In this document: positions 1-7,499 of the stretch, in pieces
Numbering within the stretch: position 1 is the first letter of the stretch
How the letters are laid out: each line of letters starts with the position of its first letter
NCBI RefSeq assembly: GCF_000739815.1
Contig: NZ_BBJJ01000070.1
Location: 1-32,998 of the forward strand
Direction of reading: 5' to 3'
DNA from: Paraburkholderia mimosarum LMG 23256 = NBRC 106338
GTDB lineage: Bacteria > Pseudomonadota > Gammaproteobacteria > Burkholderiales > Burkholderiaceae
Length of the DNA stretch: 32,998 nt
Notes under the pieces: model-generated
What the model was told of the DNA's origin: nothing
The model's database searches: none
The model's input: the letters and a program-made list of their open reading frames with translations, nothing else
Made by a program: the position numbers and the translations under genes

Positions 1-15
1 TGTCGGGCCACTGAA

Positions 16-732
16 CTAACCCACCTCGGAGTCCGGGGGCGGCAACTGATTCTGCATCCTCGCATGCCCACGTTCCAGCAGCGAATCGGCGGGCACGGCA
101 ATGGCAGGCAGTTTGGTGCGCACCAGCGCCTGAGCCTCCGACCGGCTGACCCCGATGCCCCGGAGAATGGCTGCAACCGCCTGTTCCGGCGACGCATCGG
201 CTTGCGCTGCGGTGGAGAAACGCTGAGCCGTCGTCAACGTGGTTCCCACAATCAGATCCAGCGCGACTTCAACCGTCACGTCCCGAAAACGCCCGCTCGC
301 CAATCCCTGTTCGATATGAACGGGCAGGTATGCGTAGATCAGGCTGCTCGGGCCCGCGGCGTGCAAGCCCGCCGCGGCAATGAAGCGTGCAAGCAGCGGA
401 TAGGTGTGCGCGGCACGCAGGAACATTCGCACACCACAGGCGATCCGCCGCGCTGGATCGTCGTATGAACCCACTTCCCGTTCGATGAGCCGAAGAAGCT
501 CGTCGTTCAGCTCCTGCGTCACCGCAGCGAGCAATTCTTCGTTGGTACGAAAGTAGTTGTAGAAGGTGCCTTGGGAGACGTCCGCTGCTGCGATGACTTC
601 CTGGATGACGCTGCCTCCCACCCCCTTTTCAGCAAAAACCAGCATCGCGCTCTCGATCAATCTTGCGCGCATCCGCTCGCGGCGTTCTGCCGCGACGCGG
701 GTCCGATGGTCGATGGTCGTGTCTGTACTCAT
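16..732 (-). CDS. TetR/AcrR-family transcriptional regulator
   Basis: A 238-residue protein of normal TetR length. Residues about 22-70 form the TetR helix-turn-helix domain, with the typical pattern ending VSQGTFYNYFRTNEELL. The remaining mostly helical part would be the ligand-binding and dimer domain, which is too variable to name a ligand. It is divergent from the FAD monooxygenase at 965, and the 232-base gap holds a palindrome inside a good promoter, so it most likely represses that monooxygenase and responds to its aromatic substrate or product. The family call is seen in the sequence; the target is inferred from position. The ATG at 732 is the natural start, just ahead of the basic N-terminal arm. 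Confidence 0.9.
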   Translation of the reverse strand: MSTDTTIDHRTRVAAERRERMRARLIESAMLVFAEKGVGGSVIQEVIAAADVSQGTFYNYFRTNEELLAAVTQELNDELLRLIEREVGSYDDPARRIACGVRMFLRAAHTYPLLARFIAAAGLHAAGPSSLIYAYLPVHIEQGLASGRFRDVTVEVALDLIVGTTLTTAQRFSTAAQADASPEQAVAAILRGIGVSRSEAQALVRTKLPAIAVPADSLLERGHARMQNQLPPPDSEVG

Positions 733-793
733 GTCGCGATTATATGGCGCGAAGCCGCCCCGGCAATCGGCTCTCCAGGTGAAAACGATAATA

Positions 794-823
794 TTGTCAG
801 AATGACAGATATCTCACTACAAT
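794..823 (+). promoter_or_regulatory. Sigma-70 promoter with overlapping TetR-type operator, upstream of the monooxygenase
   Basis: TTGTCA (794-799) and TACAAT (818-823) are separated by 18 bases and match -35 and -10 boxes well. The palindrome TGTCA-GAA-TGACA (795-807) overlaps the -35 box and the spacer. A dimeric repressor bound there would block RNA polymerase. The expected start of transcription near 830 leaves about 135 untranslated bases before the ATG at 965. The boxes are seen; TetR binding is inferred. Confidence 0.55.
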
Positions 824-964
824 GAATCATCCTCGCGAAACCCGGAGCAGGGGGCGCGATGGATGCCCCAATAGAACACACCCGCTGCGTGGGGGAGTGG
901 CCCGCCTTCGTCGGAGTCGCGTCCACCCGCCCGTGCTGCCGGATGACCGATCCAGGAGATAAGG

Positions 965-2752
965 ATGATGAAAGTCGAAACCACCGCCGTGCTGATCGTC
1001 GGAGGCGGCGGCGCAGGCCTGACGGCCTCCATGCTGCTGTCGGGCCTGGGTATCGAGAACCTGCTGGTCAGCGCGCTGCCCAGTACCTCGATCCTGCCCA
1101 AGGCCCATGTGCTGAACCAGCGCACGATGGAGATCCTGAGCGACGCGGGTGTGGCGGATGAGATCTACGCCCGCAGCACGCCGGCCGCGAACATGAAGGC
1201 CATGGGCTGGTATGCCGGGCTCTGTGGTCCGGAGCCCGAGTTTGGGCGCAGGATCGGCAAGGTCGAGTCCTGGGGCCACGGCGGCGAGAACATCAACTGG
1301 CTTCAGGCCAGCCCCTGCCGCAGCGCGAACCTGCCGCAGATCCGCCTCGAACCCATCATGAAGGCGCACGCCGAAGCGCTCAACCCGGGACGGGTGCGGT
1401 TCCACCATGAACTGCTCACGCTGGAACAGGATGAACAAGGCGTCGAAGCCCTCATCCGCAACCTCGACACGGGCGAGGAATATCGAGTCCGTGCGCAGTA
1501 CCTGCTGGGCTGCGACGGGGGCCGGACCGTCGGTCGCCAGGTGGGCATCGAGCTCCAGGGCCTGGGCGCAATCGCGCGCTCGCTCACGGCGCACATCTCC
1601 GCGGATCTGTCGCAGGTCGCCACCGACCCCGACGTCCTGATCCGCTGGATCTGGAGCCCTGCATTGGGCGAGATGACCGTGCTCGTGCCGATGGGACCGA
1701 ACCATTGGGGGCCGGACAGCGAGGAGTGGGTGGTGCACGTGACCCAGCCGATCGACCAGGTGAAGGACTTGAACGATGCCCAGATCGAGCAGATGATGCG
1801 CTCGGCTTTGGGCCTGGGCGACAGGCCGATCACCTTCCACAAGATCAGCCGCTGGACGCTGGAGGGCTTGCTCGCCGACAAGTTCCGGGTCGGCCGCGTG
1901 TTCATCGTCGGCGATGCTGCGCACCGCCATCCGCCGACCGGGGGGCTGGGGCTCACCAGCGGCATCCAGGACGCGCACAACCTCTGCTGGAAGCTGGCCG
2001 CCGTGCTCAAGGGCCAGGCCGACGCGTCACTGCTCGACAGCTACGAGAGCGAGCGCCGGCCCGTCGACGCGCGCAACATCCAGCGTTCGATGGAAAACGC
2101 AGTCACGCACTTCGAGATTGGCGCAGCGTTCGGCTTGAGCCCCACGTCGAGCGCCGAACAGAACTGGCAGCAGCTCAAGCGCGTGGTCAGCGGGCTGCCC
2201 GCGGATGCTGAGCAGCGAAGCAAGGCGCTGCAGGCGATCCGGCGGGCCAGTATGGAGTCCAACGAGCTGAACGTTGAATATGGCTACCGGTACGCCTCGA
2301 ACGCCATCGTTGCCGATGATTCACCAGAGCCGCAACCGGTCGACGATATCCGTCTCTATGAGCCCAGCACGCGTCCGGGTTCACCGCTGCCTCATGCCTG
2401 GATCGACCTCGATTCGGGCGAGCGCCGGGCGCTGAAGGACTTCGTTGCGCCGGGTCGATTCCTTCTGATCGCAGGCGAGAAGGGCGAGGATTGGAGCGAG
2501 GCGGCCAGGGCCATCGGCCGCGCCAACGACTTGCCGATCGACACCGTGCGCATCGGGCATCTCGAAGGCGACGCGTTCGATCCGCGGCTGGCGTGGGCAC
2601 AGTTCCGCGGAATCTCGGAATTCGGCGCCGTGCTCGTGCGGCCGGATCGGGTGGTGGCCTGGCGATGCGCGGGGAGCGTCGCTGATCCGGAGGCTGCGTT
2701 GGCCGACGCACTGTCCAAAATCCTGAGCCGCGATCTGTGCGTAGAGGCGTGA
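965..2752 (+). CDS. FAD-dependent aromatic monooxygenase, TfdB/PheA (phenol hydroxylase) type
   Basis: A 595-residue flavoprotein, close to the length of 2,4-dichlorophenol hydroxylase TfdB and single-component phenol hydroxylases. Residues about 7-35 carry the FAD dinucleotide motif (VLIVGGGGAGL). A GCDGG segment near residue 180 is the DG motif for FAD and NAD(P)H. The FAD-ribityl motif VGDAAHRHPPTGGLGL lies near 315-330. The C-terminal 150 residues fit the thioredoxin-like dimer domain of this group. It would hydroxylate a phenolic or similar aromatic ring using NAD(P)H and oxygen in the cytoplasm; the exact substrate cannot be read. AGGAG at 954-958 lies 6 bases before the ATG at 965. No ring-cleavage genes lie nearby, so it is either an isolated peripheral enzyme or its pathway is elsewhere. 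Confidence 0.85.
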   Translation: MMKVETTAVLIVGGGGAGLTASMLLSGLGIENLLVSALPSTSILPKAHVLNQRTMEILSDAGVADEIYARSTPAANMKAMGWYAGLCGPEPEFGRRIGKVESWGHGGENINWLQASPCRSANLPQIRLEPIMKAHAEALNPGRVRFHHELLTLEQDEQGVEALIRNLDTGEEYRVRAQYLLGCDGGRTVGRQVGIELQGLGAIARSLTAHISADLSQVATDPDVLIRWIWSPALGEMTVLVPMGPNHWGPDSEEWVVHVTQPIDQVKDLNDAQIEQMMRSALGLGDRPITFHKISRWTLEGLLADKFRVGRVFIVGDAAHRHPPTGGLGLTSGIQDAHNLCWKLAAVLKGQADASLLDSYESERRPVDARNIQRSMENAVTHFEIGAAFGLSPTSSAEQNWQQLKRVVSGLPADAEQRSKALQAIRRASMESNELNVEYGYRYASNAIVADDSPEPQPVDDIRLYEPSTRPGSPLPHAWIDLDSGERRALKDFVAPGRFLLIAGEKGEDWSEAARAIGRANDLPIDTVRIGHLEGDAFDPRLAWAQFRGISEFGAVLVRPDRVVAWRCAGSVADPEAALADALSKILSRDLCVEA

Positions 2753-3223
2753 TCGCCGGTGAAGGCTGACGCGCCATGCCGGCTCCTGCAGATGGAACCG
2801 GGATGGCGCGATCAGGCTGCGATGCTCGAATGTCGGCAATCGTGGACCATTCGGTGCGACGGGCGGAGGGATCGACCGATCGACGCGTGCGGGTGGTCCG
2901 AGCCGGTCGGACCTTTGCGAAACTGCGGGGCGCGGGCGGTTCGGCAATCCGTGTCTCGATCACCTGGATCGCCGACATCGCGCAAGACCATGTGGCGAAG
3001 GTGGAAAGGCGGACAATTCCGCTGATCGAACTCCCAAACTCTTTACATGCGAAACGTCCAGCCGCGCTTGCGTGGCCGGCTGGCCAGGCATGGACTCCGC
3101 TCGGGCAAAACTTCTGTTCCGGTCGTGTCGTTTAAGACGGGTTTAAGCGACGCTACGTACCCTTCGACTGAAACCTTGAGAAAACCCCTTACTCGAGGCA
3201 TCAACGGACGGAACGAGGTTGAA
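2753..3223 (+). other. Intergenic stretch with no supported gene
   Basis: About 470 bases between the monooxygenase and the first small gene. Open frames here are arginine-rich with no recognisable domain and look like GC-rich chance frames. A 7-bp inverted repeat (3058-3064 with 3077-3083) lacks a T run. From about 3120 the sequence becomes richer in A and T, as expected of a promoter region for the gene at 3224, but I cannot assign boxes with confidence. Confidence 0.5.
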
Positions 3224-3400
3224 ATGGTGTACGTGATTACCGACCTGAAGATGGTCGAAATCTACAGCCGCATCAAGGCAGATAGCGGCAAGGATGCGCT
3301 AGAAGAGTTTGCACTCAGCAACGGCTTCTTCGACCTGATGGAGTTCGCGTCCGAGCGGCCCGCGTTCGCCCACGAGTTGATCGCTGTTCAACTGCAATAG
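3224..3400 (+). CDS. Small hypothetical protein, 58 residues
   Basis: I do not recognise this family. The ATG at 3224 is preceded by GAGG (3215-3218), and the protein begins MVYVITDLKMVEIYSRIKAD. It is mixed polar and acidic with a hydrophobic pattern fitting a small folded helical protein; there is no signal peptide, membrane span or cysteine. The frame can be extended upstream to 3047, but that extension is arginine-rich and ends in non-coding-looking sequence, so the short form is preferred. A second small gene starts 15 bases after its stop, suggesting a two-gene unit. Confidence 0.6.
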   Translation: MVYVITDLKMVEIYSRIKADSGKDALEEFALSNGFFDLMEFASERPAFAHELIAVQLQ

Positions 3401-3415
3401 GTAGCTCACGTGACC

Positions 3416-3589
3416 ATGACCTTGGGAGAGGCTCTGGAGCATGCCGAGCTGCTGGAAGCCTACGGCGTGATTTCCAGGACTGCGCAGGCGCTCATCCTGA
3501 TTCGGCAGGAGTATCGCAACGTCGTCGGGCCTGAAAAATACGAGTCGATCTTCGAGGAGGCGGGCTTGACCCATCCAGATACGCTGTGA
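3416..3589 (+). CDS. Small hypothetical protein, 57 residues
   Basis: The frame runs from ATG 3416 to TGA 3589, with an alternative in-frame GTG at 3410. It starts MTLGEALEHAELLEAYGVIS and ends GLTHPDTL. The residues are mostly helix-forming and acidic, with no cysteine, signal or membrane segment. I do not recognise it. It follows the 58-residue gene by 15 bases and is of similar size, so the pair is probably co-transcribed. No strong Shine-Dalgarno is visible before either start; coupling to the upstream gene is possible. A longer frame on the opposite strand covers both genes but reads as their shadow. Confidence 0.5.
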   Translation: MTLGEALEHAELLEAYGVISRTAQALILIRQEYRNVVGPEKYESIFEEAGLTHPDTL

Positions 3590-3699
3590 TGCGGCTGCGG
3601 GCCTCAAATAGCCCACGAAGGGCTCTCGCTTTCTTTCACCGATTCCGTTGCCGCGCAACGGCGTGAAGTCCAGACTGGACGCTTTCATCCGCCAGCCGC

Positions 3700-3860
3700 T
3701 GCCGCCGGTGACAGCGTCGTCCGAGCCCGTGTGTACCTTGAGCCGGTACATCAAGGTCTCGGCGAGCGATCGCGTTGGTAGCCGGTTGCCTGCTTCCATT
3801 CGCGCCTGCTGCTCCCTTCGATAGCGGCAATACCGGCATTGTGCCAGGTGGCGCTGGGCG
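3700..3860 (-). mobile_element. Remnant of an IS5-type transposase C-terminus
   Basis: On the minus strand one frame reads EWKQATGYQR and a neighbouring frame continues RSLAETLMYRLKVHTG. Together they reproduce the C-terminal signature of IS5-group DDE transposases (W-K-x-x-x-G-Y-x-R-R-S-L-A-E-x-x-M-[YF]-R-[FL]-K), whose glutamate is the last catalytic acid. A frameshift lies between the two parts, near 3775-3785. The D-D portion and any terminal inverted repeats are absent, so this is an inactive scrap. It sits between the small genes and the porin. Edges are approximate. Confidence 0.55.
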
Positions 3861-3903
3861 TCCTCAAATGCGCGACGCTTCCAATGCTGCCTTGAGATGG
3901 AGC

Positions 3904-3929
3904 GGAGGCCAGCGTGACCACAGGCCTCC
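3904..3929 (-). terminator. Possible terminator downstream of the porin
   Basis: GGAGGCC (3904-3910) pairs with GGCCTCC (3923-3929) around a 12-base loop, beginning 10 bases after the porin stop. No T run follows on the minus strand, so an intrinsic terminator is only a possibility. Confidence 0.35.
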
Positions 3930-3938
3930 AGCCGTCTG

Positions 3939-5075
3939 TTAGAACATGTGCATCAAGGCGACTCGATACACCATTTGGTTGCCCGTCGACGAGAGGTCCG
4001 CAGACCCGATGATATGCGCCGAGTCCAGGTCCGTCCCGGATTTGCCGTTGGTGTGCTGATATGCCCCCTGCACATAGACGCACGTGCGCTTACTGAGAGA
4101 GTAATTGAGCATTAGCGAGACTTGATGCCAGTTCTGGCTCGAGCGGCCCGCTGTTTCCTTCAGGTTGCCATATGTGAACGTGTAGGCACCCGCCAGGAAG
4201 AGCGCTGGGTTGATAAAATATTGTCCGTTGATTTCGACGTTGTCGAATTTCCAGGAACTCCACGGCTGAGTTCCGATGTTTGGTGCGTATGCGTTCGCTG
4301 TCGGATCATAAACGTCGACGTGCGAGTAAGCGAGCGCAACGTTGGACCCGTCACCGAAAGTCCACTTCACGCCTGCACCAATATTTTGCTGACGCGATGC
4401 TGTGAAGACGCCGTCGCCTGCTACCGCGCCCGAAGTGGTGAGGTTGCTGCCATTCAGGCGCATGTAGGCAACAGCGGCTGACACCGGCCCCGCAGCGTAG
4501 CTGATCCCCGCACTATAGGCCCGGTTGTCAGCGAAGTTCGTGGAATTGCTGAAGCCATAGACGCCTTCGAACTGAAACCCATGAGTTGTCGGACTAACGT
4601 ACTTCACCGAGTTGTTTAAGCGGAAGTCGTAGTCTGCGTTGTCGTTGTCAAAGGGGTGGGCGGCGAGGTCACCGATCACGCCGCCTGCAGCAGTAAACGG
4701 ACTCCACAGGTCGACGGACGCGTCAAGCTGTCGCCCCATCGTCAAGGTGCCGTAGCTGGTTGAACTGAGACCCACAAAGGCTTGACGCCCGAAAAGTCGA
4801 CCTCCCTCGTTAAGTTGGCCATTGTTCAGATTGGTGCCATTTTCCAGGGTAAAAATCGCGCTCAAGCCACCGCCCAGGTCCTCGGTGCCTTTCAATCCGA
4901 AGCGTGTCTCCGACGTATCGCCGCTCACCATTGCGTAGGCTTTGTGACCCCCCGCATTGGATGTGAAATTCAGGCCAGTGTCTAGAACACCGTATAAGGT
5001 TACGCTGCTTTGCGCATGTGCGACATTTCCCGCGAAGAAGGTGGTTATTGCTGCAGAAAGCAAAAATTTATTCAT
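3939..5075 (-). CDS. Gram-negative porin (Burkholderia-type general porin)
   Basis: A 378-residue outer-membrane protein. It starts with a clear Sec signal, MNKFLLSAAITTFFAGNVAHA, with cleavage expected after AHA. The mature part begins QSSVTLYGVLDTGLNF, the hallmark of beta-proteobacterial 16-strand porins, and ends in the beta-strand MVYRVALMHMF with the terminal phenylalanine needed for outer-membrane assembly. It would form trimers for diffusion of small hydrophilic solutes. The frame can start 11 residues earlier at 5108, but the signal peptide favours 5075. Its base composition is less GC-rich than the amine operons. No link to amine uptake is shown beyond proximity. Confidence 0.9.
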   Translation of the reverse strand: MNKFLLSAAITTFFAGNVAHAQSSVTLYGVLDTGLNFTSNAGGHKAYAMVSGDTSETRFGLKGTEDLGGGLSAIFTLENGTNLNNGQLNEGGRLFGRQAFVGLSSTSYGTLTMGRQLDASVDLWSPFTAAGGVIGDLAAHPFDNDNADYDFRLNNSVKYVSPTTHGFQFEGVYGFSNSTNFADNRAYSAGISYAAGPVSAAVAYMRLNGSNLTTSGAVAGDGVFTASRQQNIGAGVKWTFGDGSNVALAYSHVDVYDPTANAYAPNIGTQPWSSWKFDNVEINGQYFINPALFLAGAYTFTYGNLKETAGRSSQNWHQVSLMLNYSLSKRTCVYVQGAYQHTNGKSGTDLDSAHIIGSADLSSTGNQMVYRVALMHMF

Positions 5076-5259
5076 TTGTGTGGGCGAAAAAATAAGAGAA
5101 TTTCTCATTGGCGAAGAGCATTACCCGTGGGCAGCGTGACGGCACCTCGTAAGCATGGCGGCGAGTGTCAAGCAGTATTCAGCCCAATCAAGTGAGGGAG
5201 TTGAAGAGACTGGCGAGGTGATAGTCGGCGAGCGGTTCGACGGCGGACTGGTTCAAGGC

Positions 5260-5578
5260 CTTGCTCGATTTCGTGCAGGCCTCGTCGCGAAGCCGCCTGT
5301 CGTTGTCCCGCCGACGATCAGCCGCGTACGCGGGACCTCTGCGGATCGTGGAACACGGATGAACGCCTCGACAAGGCCAAAGCCGATCGAGACGGCCAGA
5401 ACGATCCACGAAGGCTTGCAGACCGTCGCGTGATGGACCCGGCGGACAACAGCGCGAGTGTGGGCACGCCGCTCGCCAGCCGGAATGTGCCGACCCAGTT
5501 GATCCTGTGTTGCAGTTCGGTGGATTCGCCGGACGGGTCCACGAGTAGTCCAGAACTTCGTTCGTTGAAAGAACTCAT
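5260..5578 (-). pseudogene. Ruined N-terminus of a second APC amine permease
   Basis: The minus-strand frame from the ATG at 5578 (MSSFNERSSGLLVDPSGES) runs parallel to the intact permease starting at 21907. It shares N-W-V-G-T-F-R-L-A-S-G-V-P-T-L-A-L-L-S-A-G-S-I with G-W-A-G-A-F-W-V-A-S-G-V-P-A-L-V-L-F-S-I-G-S-I. Near 5430 the homology moves to another frame (CKPSWIVLAVSIGFGLVEAF against GKPSWIIWGVSICFGLIQSF). After about 25 unrelated bases it resumes faintly as a third frame (AYA) near 5320. Homology then stops: only about 100 of 565 residues remain. It is a frameshifted, truncated paralogue that cannot encode a transporter. Confidence 0.8.
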
Positions 5579-5690
5579 CTTCGTCTCCATGGATGCGGAA
5601 TGGATTCCGCGCCACGGACGATCACCAGCCAATAAGTGCATAGCAATCGAATTGAAGAGGTACTCCTAAGGAGGTGGAAAGTGTCCGCGA
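5579..5690 (-). promoter_or_regulatory. Decayed copy of the permease leader with Shine-Dalgarno hairpin
   Basis: This region aligns with the leader of the intact permease (21908-22005). Both have GGAG six bases before the ATG, an inverted repeat immediately before it (GCGGAA 5595-5600 pairing with TTCCGC 5605-5610), and shared blocks read on the plus strand as GACGATCACC, CAATAAGT and GAAGAGGTAC. The arms of the hairpin differ from the intact copy yet still pair. This copy has about 10 extra bases near 5670. Confidence 0.6.
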
Positions 5691-5694
5691 GCGA

Positions 5695-5825
5695 AAGTCC
5701 ACCTGCATGAATGAGACTGCGCCATTCGATTACGTGCCCGGGATTGAACGAGCGGTGCGGTCGACCCCCTCGCGCACGTGGTCGACGACGCTCTCGAAGC
5801 GGTGAAGTGCCGGGTACCGCGCTTG
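5695..5825 (+). pseudogene. Ruined 3' end of a second N-formylglutamate amidohydrolase
   Basis: The plus strand reads STCMNETAPFDY (5698 onward), matching STYMNERAPFDY near the C-terminus of the intact-position gene at about 28249. It then drifts through small indels to a stop at 5803-5805. DNA similarity continues past the stop into the non-coding sequence that follows the other copy. Only the last 35 or so codons exist here; nothing of the catalytic part remains. It abuts the ruined permease leader with almost no gap, so a duplicated or second amine cluster probably collapsed at this point. Confidence 0.75.
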
Positions 5826-5936
5826 CATAATTTCCGATGATCCAGCGTAAGCGCGCGTCCCGTTTTAGTGCAGGAGCGTACTAGCGGCAATAAACAGCGC
5901 GCACCGCGCCGAAATATCGGTTCTTATGGTTAAACG
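5826..5936 (+). repeat. Duplicated non-coding block, copy of 28386-28570
   Basis: The sequence carries AGCGTAAG, CGCGTCCCG, AGTGCAG and GCGCACCG in the same order as the region after the N-formylglutamate amidohydrolase at 28.4 kb. The second copy has about 75 more bases before the promoter. Blocks kept while the surroundings decayed may be activator sites for the sigma-54 promoter that follows; that role is inferred. Confidence 0.6.
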
Positions 5937-5952
5937 CGGCACGAAGGTTGCG
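5937..5952 (+). promoter_or_regulatory. Orphan sigma-54 (-24/-12) promoter copy
   Basis: CGGCAC-GAAGG-TTGCG keeps the GG and GC dinucleotides 10 bases apart required for sigma-54. It aligns with the gmaS promoter TGGCAC-GAACG-TTGCG at 28571. No gene lies downstream in the same direction; it points into the 3' end of the aldehyde dehydrogenase, so any transcript would be antisense to that gene. Confidence 0.6.
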
Positions 5953-5992
5953 TTGCTCGATACGGTCGCGCAAGCGTTCGAACCTCGTCCTA

Positions 5993-7432
5993 TCAGAGGA
6001 AGCGGGCCATGATGTGGCGAGCGCAGGTGTATTCCTCGAGTGCGAACACAGACATGTCCTTGCCGTAGCCCGAGCGCTTCATGCCACCATGCGGCATCTC
6101 GCTCACGAGCGTGAAGTGCGTGTTGATCCAGGTGCAGCCGTATTGCAGCTCGGCCGCCACCTTGAATGCCTTATTCACGTCACGCGTCCAGACCGAGCTC
6201 GCGAGGCCGAAATCCGAGTCATTGGCCCAGTCGATGGCCTGCTCCGCGCCGCTGAAACGCGTGACCGACACCACCGGCCCGAATACTTCCCGACGCACGA
6301 TCTCATCGTCCTGACGCGCGCCGGCCACCACCGTAGGTTCGTAGAAGAAGCCACGGCCTTCGGCGAGCTTGCCGCCAGTCGTGATCTCGATGTGCTTCTG
6401 GCTGGCCGCGCGCTCGACGAAGCTGGCCACGCGCCCGCGCTGCCGTTCGGAGATGAGCGGCCCCATCTCCACGCCCTCCATGTGCTGTTCGCCATAGCGA
6501 ATCGAGCCGACAGCGCTGGAGAGATCCGCCACCAGCCGGTCATAGATCTTGTCCTCCGCGTAGACGCGGCACGCGGCCGTGCAGTCCTGTCCCGCGTTGT
6601 AGTACCCGAAGGTGCGCAGGCCGGTCACCACTTCGTCAAGGTCAGCGTCGTCGAACACGATCACGGGCGCCTTGCCGCCCAGCTCCAGGTGCGTGCGCTT
6701 CACCGAGCGCGACGCGGCTTCCAGGATTCGCTGGCCCGTCGAGACGTCGCCGGTAATCGAGATCATGCGCACCTGCGGCTGCGTGATGAGCGGCGCGCCC
6801 ACGGTGTCGCCGCGCCCGGTCACCACGTTGATGACACCGGCCGGAAAGATGGCGGCGATCAGCTCGGCCAGCTTGAGCGTGGTGAGCGGCGTCTGCTCGG
6901 AAGGCTTCAGCACCACGGTATTGCCCGCGGCGACGGCGGGCGCGAGCTTCCACGCGGCCATCATGAGCGGGTAGTTCCACGGTGCGATGGAGGCGATCAC
7001 GCCCAGCGGATCGCGCCGGATCATGCTCGTGTGGCCCGCCAGATATTCGCCCGCGACCGGGCCGTGCTGCGTGCGGCACGCGCCCGCGAAGAAACGGAAC
7101 ACGTCCGCCACTGCGGGAATTTCGTCGTTGAGTGCGCCCAGATAGGGCTTGCCGCAGTTCAGCGATTCGAGCCGCGCGAATTCGGTGGCGCGCGCCTCGA
7201 TGGCATCGGCCAGCCTGAGCAGCAGCGTGGCGCGATCGCGGGGCGTGCTGCGCGCCCAGGCGGGCCATGCGCGGCTGGCCGCGGCAGTGGCCGCCTGGAC
7301 CTGTTCGAGCGAAGCCTCCGCCACAAGCGCGATCACCTCGCCCGTGGACGGGTTGAAGATGTTTTCCTTGCTGCCATGGCCCGGCACGAATTCGCCGCCG
7401 ATCAGCAGGTTTGTTTGCATCGATTTCTCCAT
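5993..7432 (-). CDS. patD: Aldehyde dehydrogenase, gamma-aminobutyraldehyde dehydrogenase (PatD/YdcW) type
   Basis: A 479-residue NAD-dependent aldehyde dehydrogenase that follows the E. coli PatD/YdcW pattern throughout: DEIPAVADVFRFFAGA, GHTSMIRRDPLGVIASIAPW, the glutamate motif LELGGKAP, the catalytic cysteine in GQDCTAAC, and the ending EEYTCARHIMARFL. The likely reaction is oxidation of 4-aminobutanal or a related amino- or betaine-type aldehyde to the acid in the cytoplasm. AGGAGA precedes the ATG at 7432 by about 7 bases; a second ATG at 7420 also has a GGAG and would give the E. coli-like N-terminus. Directly upstream is the tail of a YdcV-like ABC permease, so it was probably the last gene of a ydcSTUV-patD operon that has lost its transporter. 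A role for amine-derived aldehydes of the neighbouring pathway is possible but not shown. Confidence 0.85.
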   Translation of the reverse strand: MEKSMQTNLLIGGEFVPGHGSKENIFNPSTGEVIALVAEASLEQVQAATAAASRAWPAWARSTPRDRATLLLRLADAIEARATEFARLESLNCGKPYLGALNDEIPAVADVFRFFAGACRTQHGPVAGEYLAGHTSMIRRDPLGVIASIAPWNYPLMMAAWKLAPAVAAGNTVVLKPSEQTPLTTLKLAELIAAIFPAGVINVVTGRGDTVGAPLITQPQVRMISITGDVSTGQRILEAASRSVKRTHLELGGKAPVIVFDDADLDEVVTGLRTFGYYNAGQDCTAACRVYAEDKIYDRLVADLSSAVGSIRYGEQHMEGVEMGPLISERQRGRVASFVERAASQKHIEITTGGKLAEGRGFFYEPTVVAGARQDDEIVRREVFGPVVSVTRFSGAEQAIDWANDSDFGLASSVWTRDVNKAFKVAAELQYGCTWINTHFTLVSEMPHGGMKRSGYGKDMSVFALEEYTCARHIMARFL

Positions 7433-7499
7433 TTGATCTCTCCTCATTGAGCGAACGCTCCAAAATTTCAGGCATTTACCGCTGCCGCCCGCGCGCGGT

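Noticed and set aside
822..962. A 46-codon frame whose stop lies between the Shine-Dalgarno and the start of the monooxygenase, like a leader peptide
   Set aside because: Its ATG overlaps the -10 box, so it lies upstream of the predicted transcript start, and the product is arginine-rich with no coding character.
3058..3083. 7-bp inverted repeat that might terminate the monooxygenase transcript
   Set aside because: A 12-base loop, no T run and more than 300 bases from the stop codon; chance pairing is likely in GC-rich DNA.
5948..7450. A 500-codon open frame on the plus strand opposite the aldehyde dehydrogenase
   Set aside because: It is the antisense shadow of a GC-rich gene; the protein is histidine- and arginine-rich with no domain, while the minus strand is a clear PatD.
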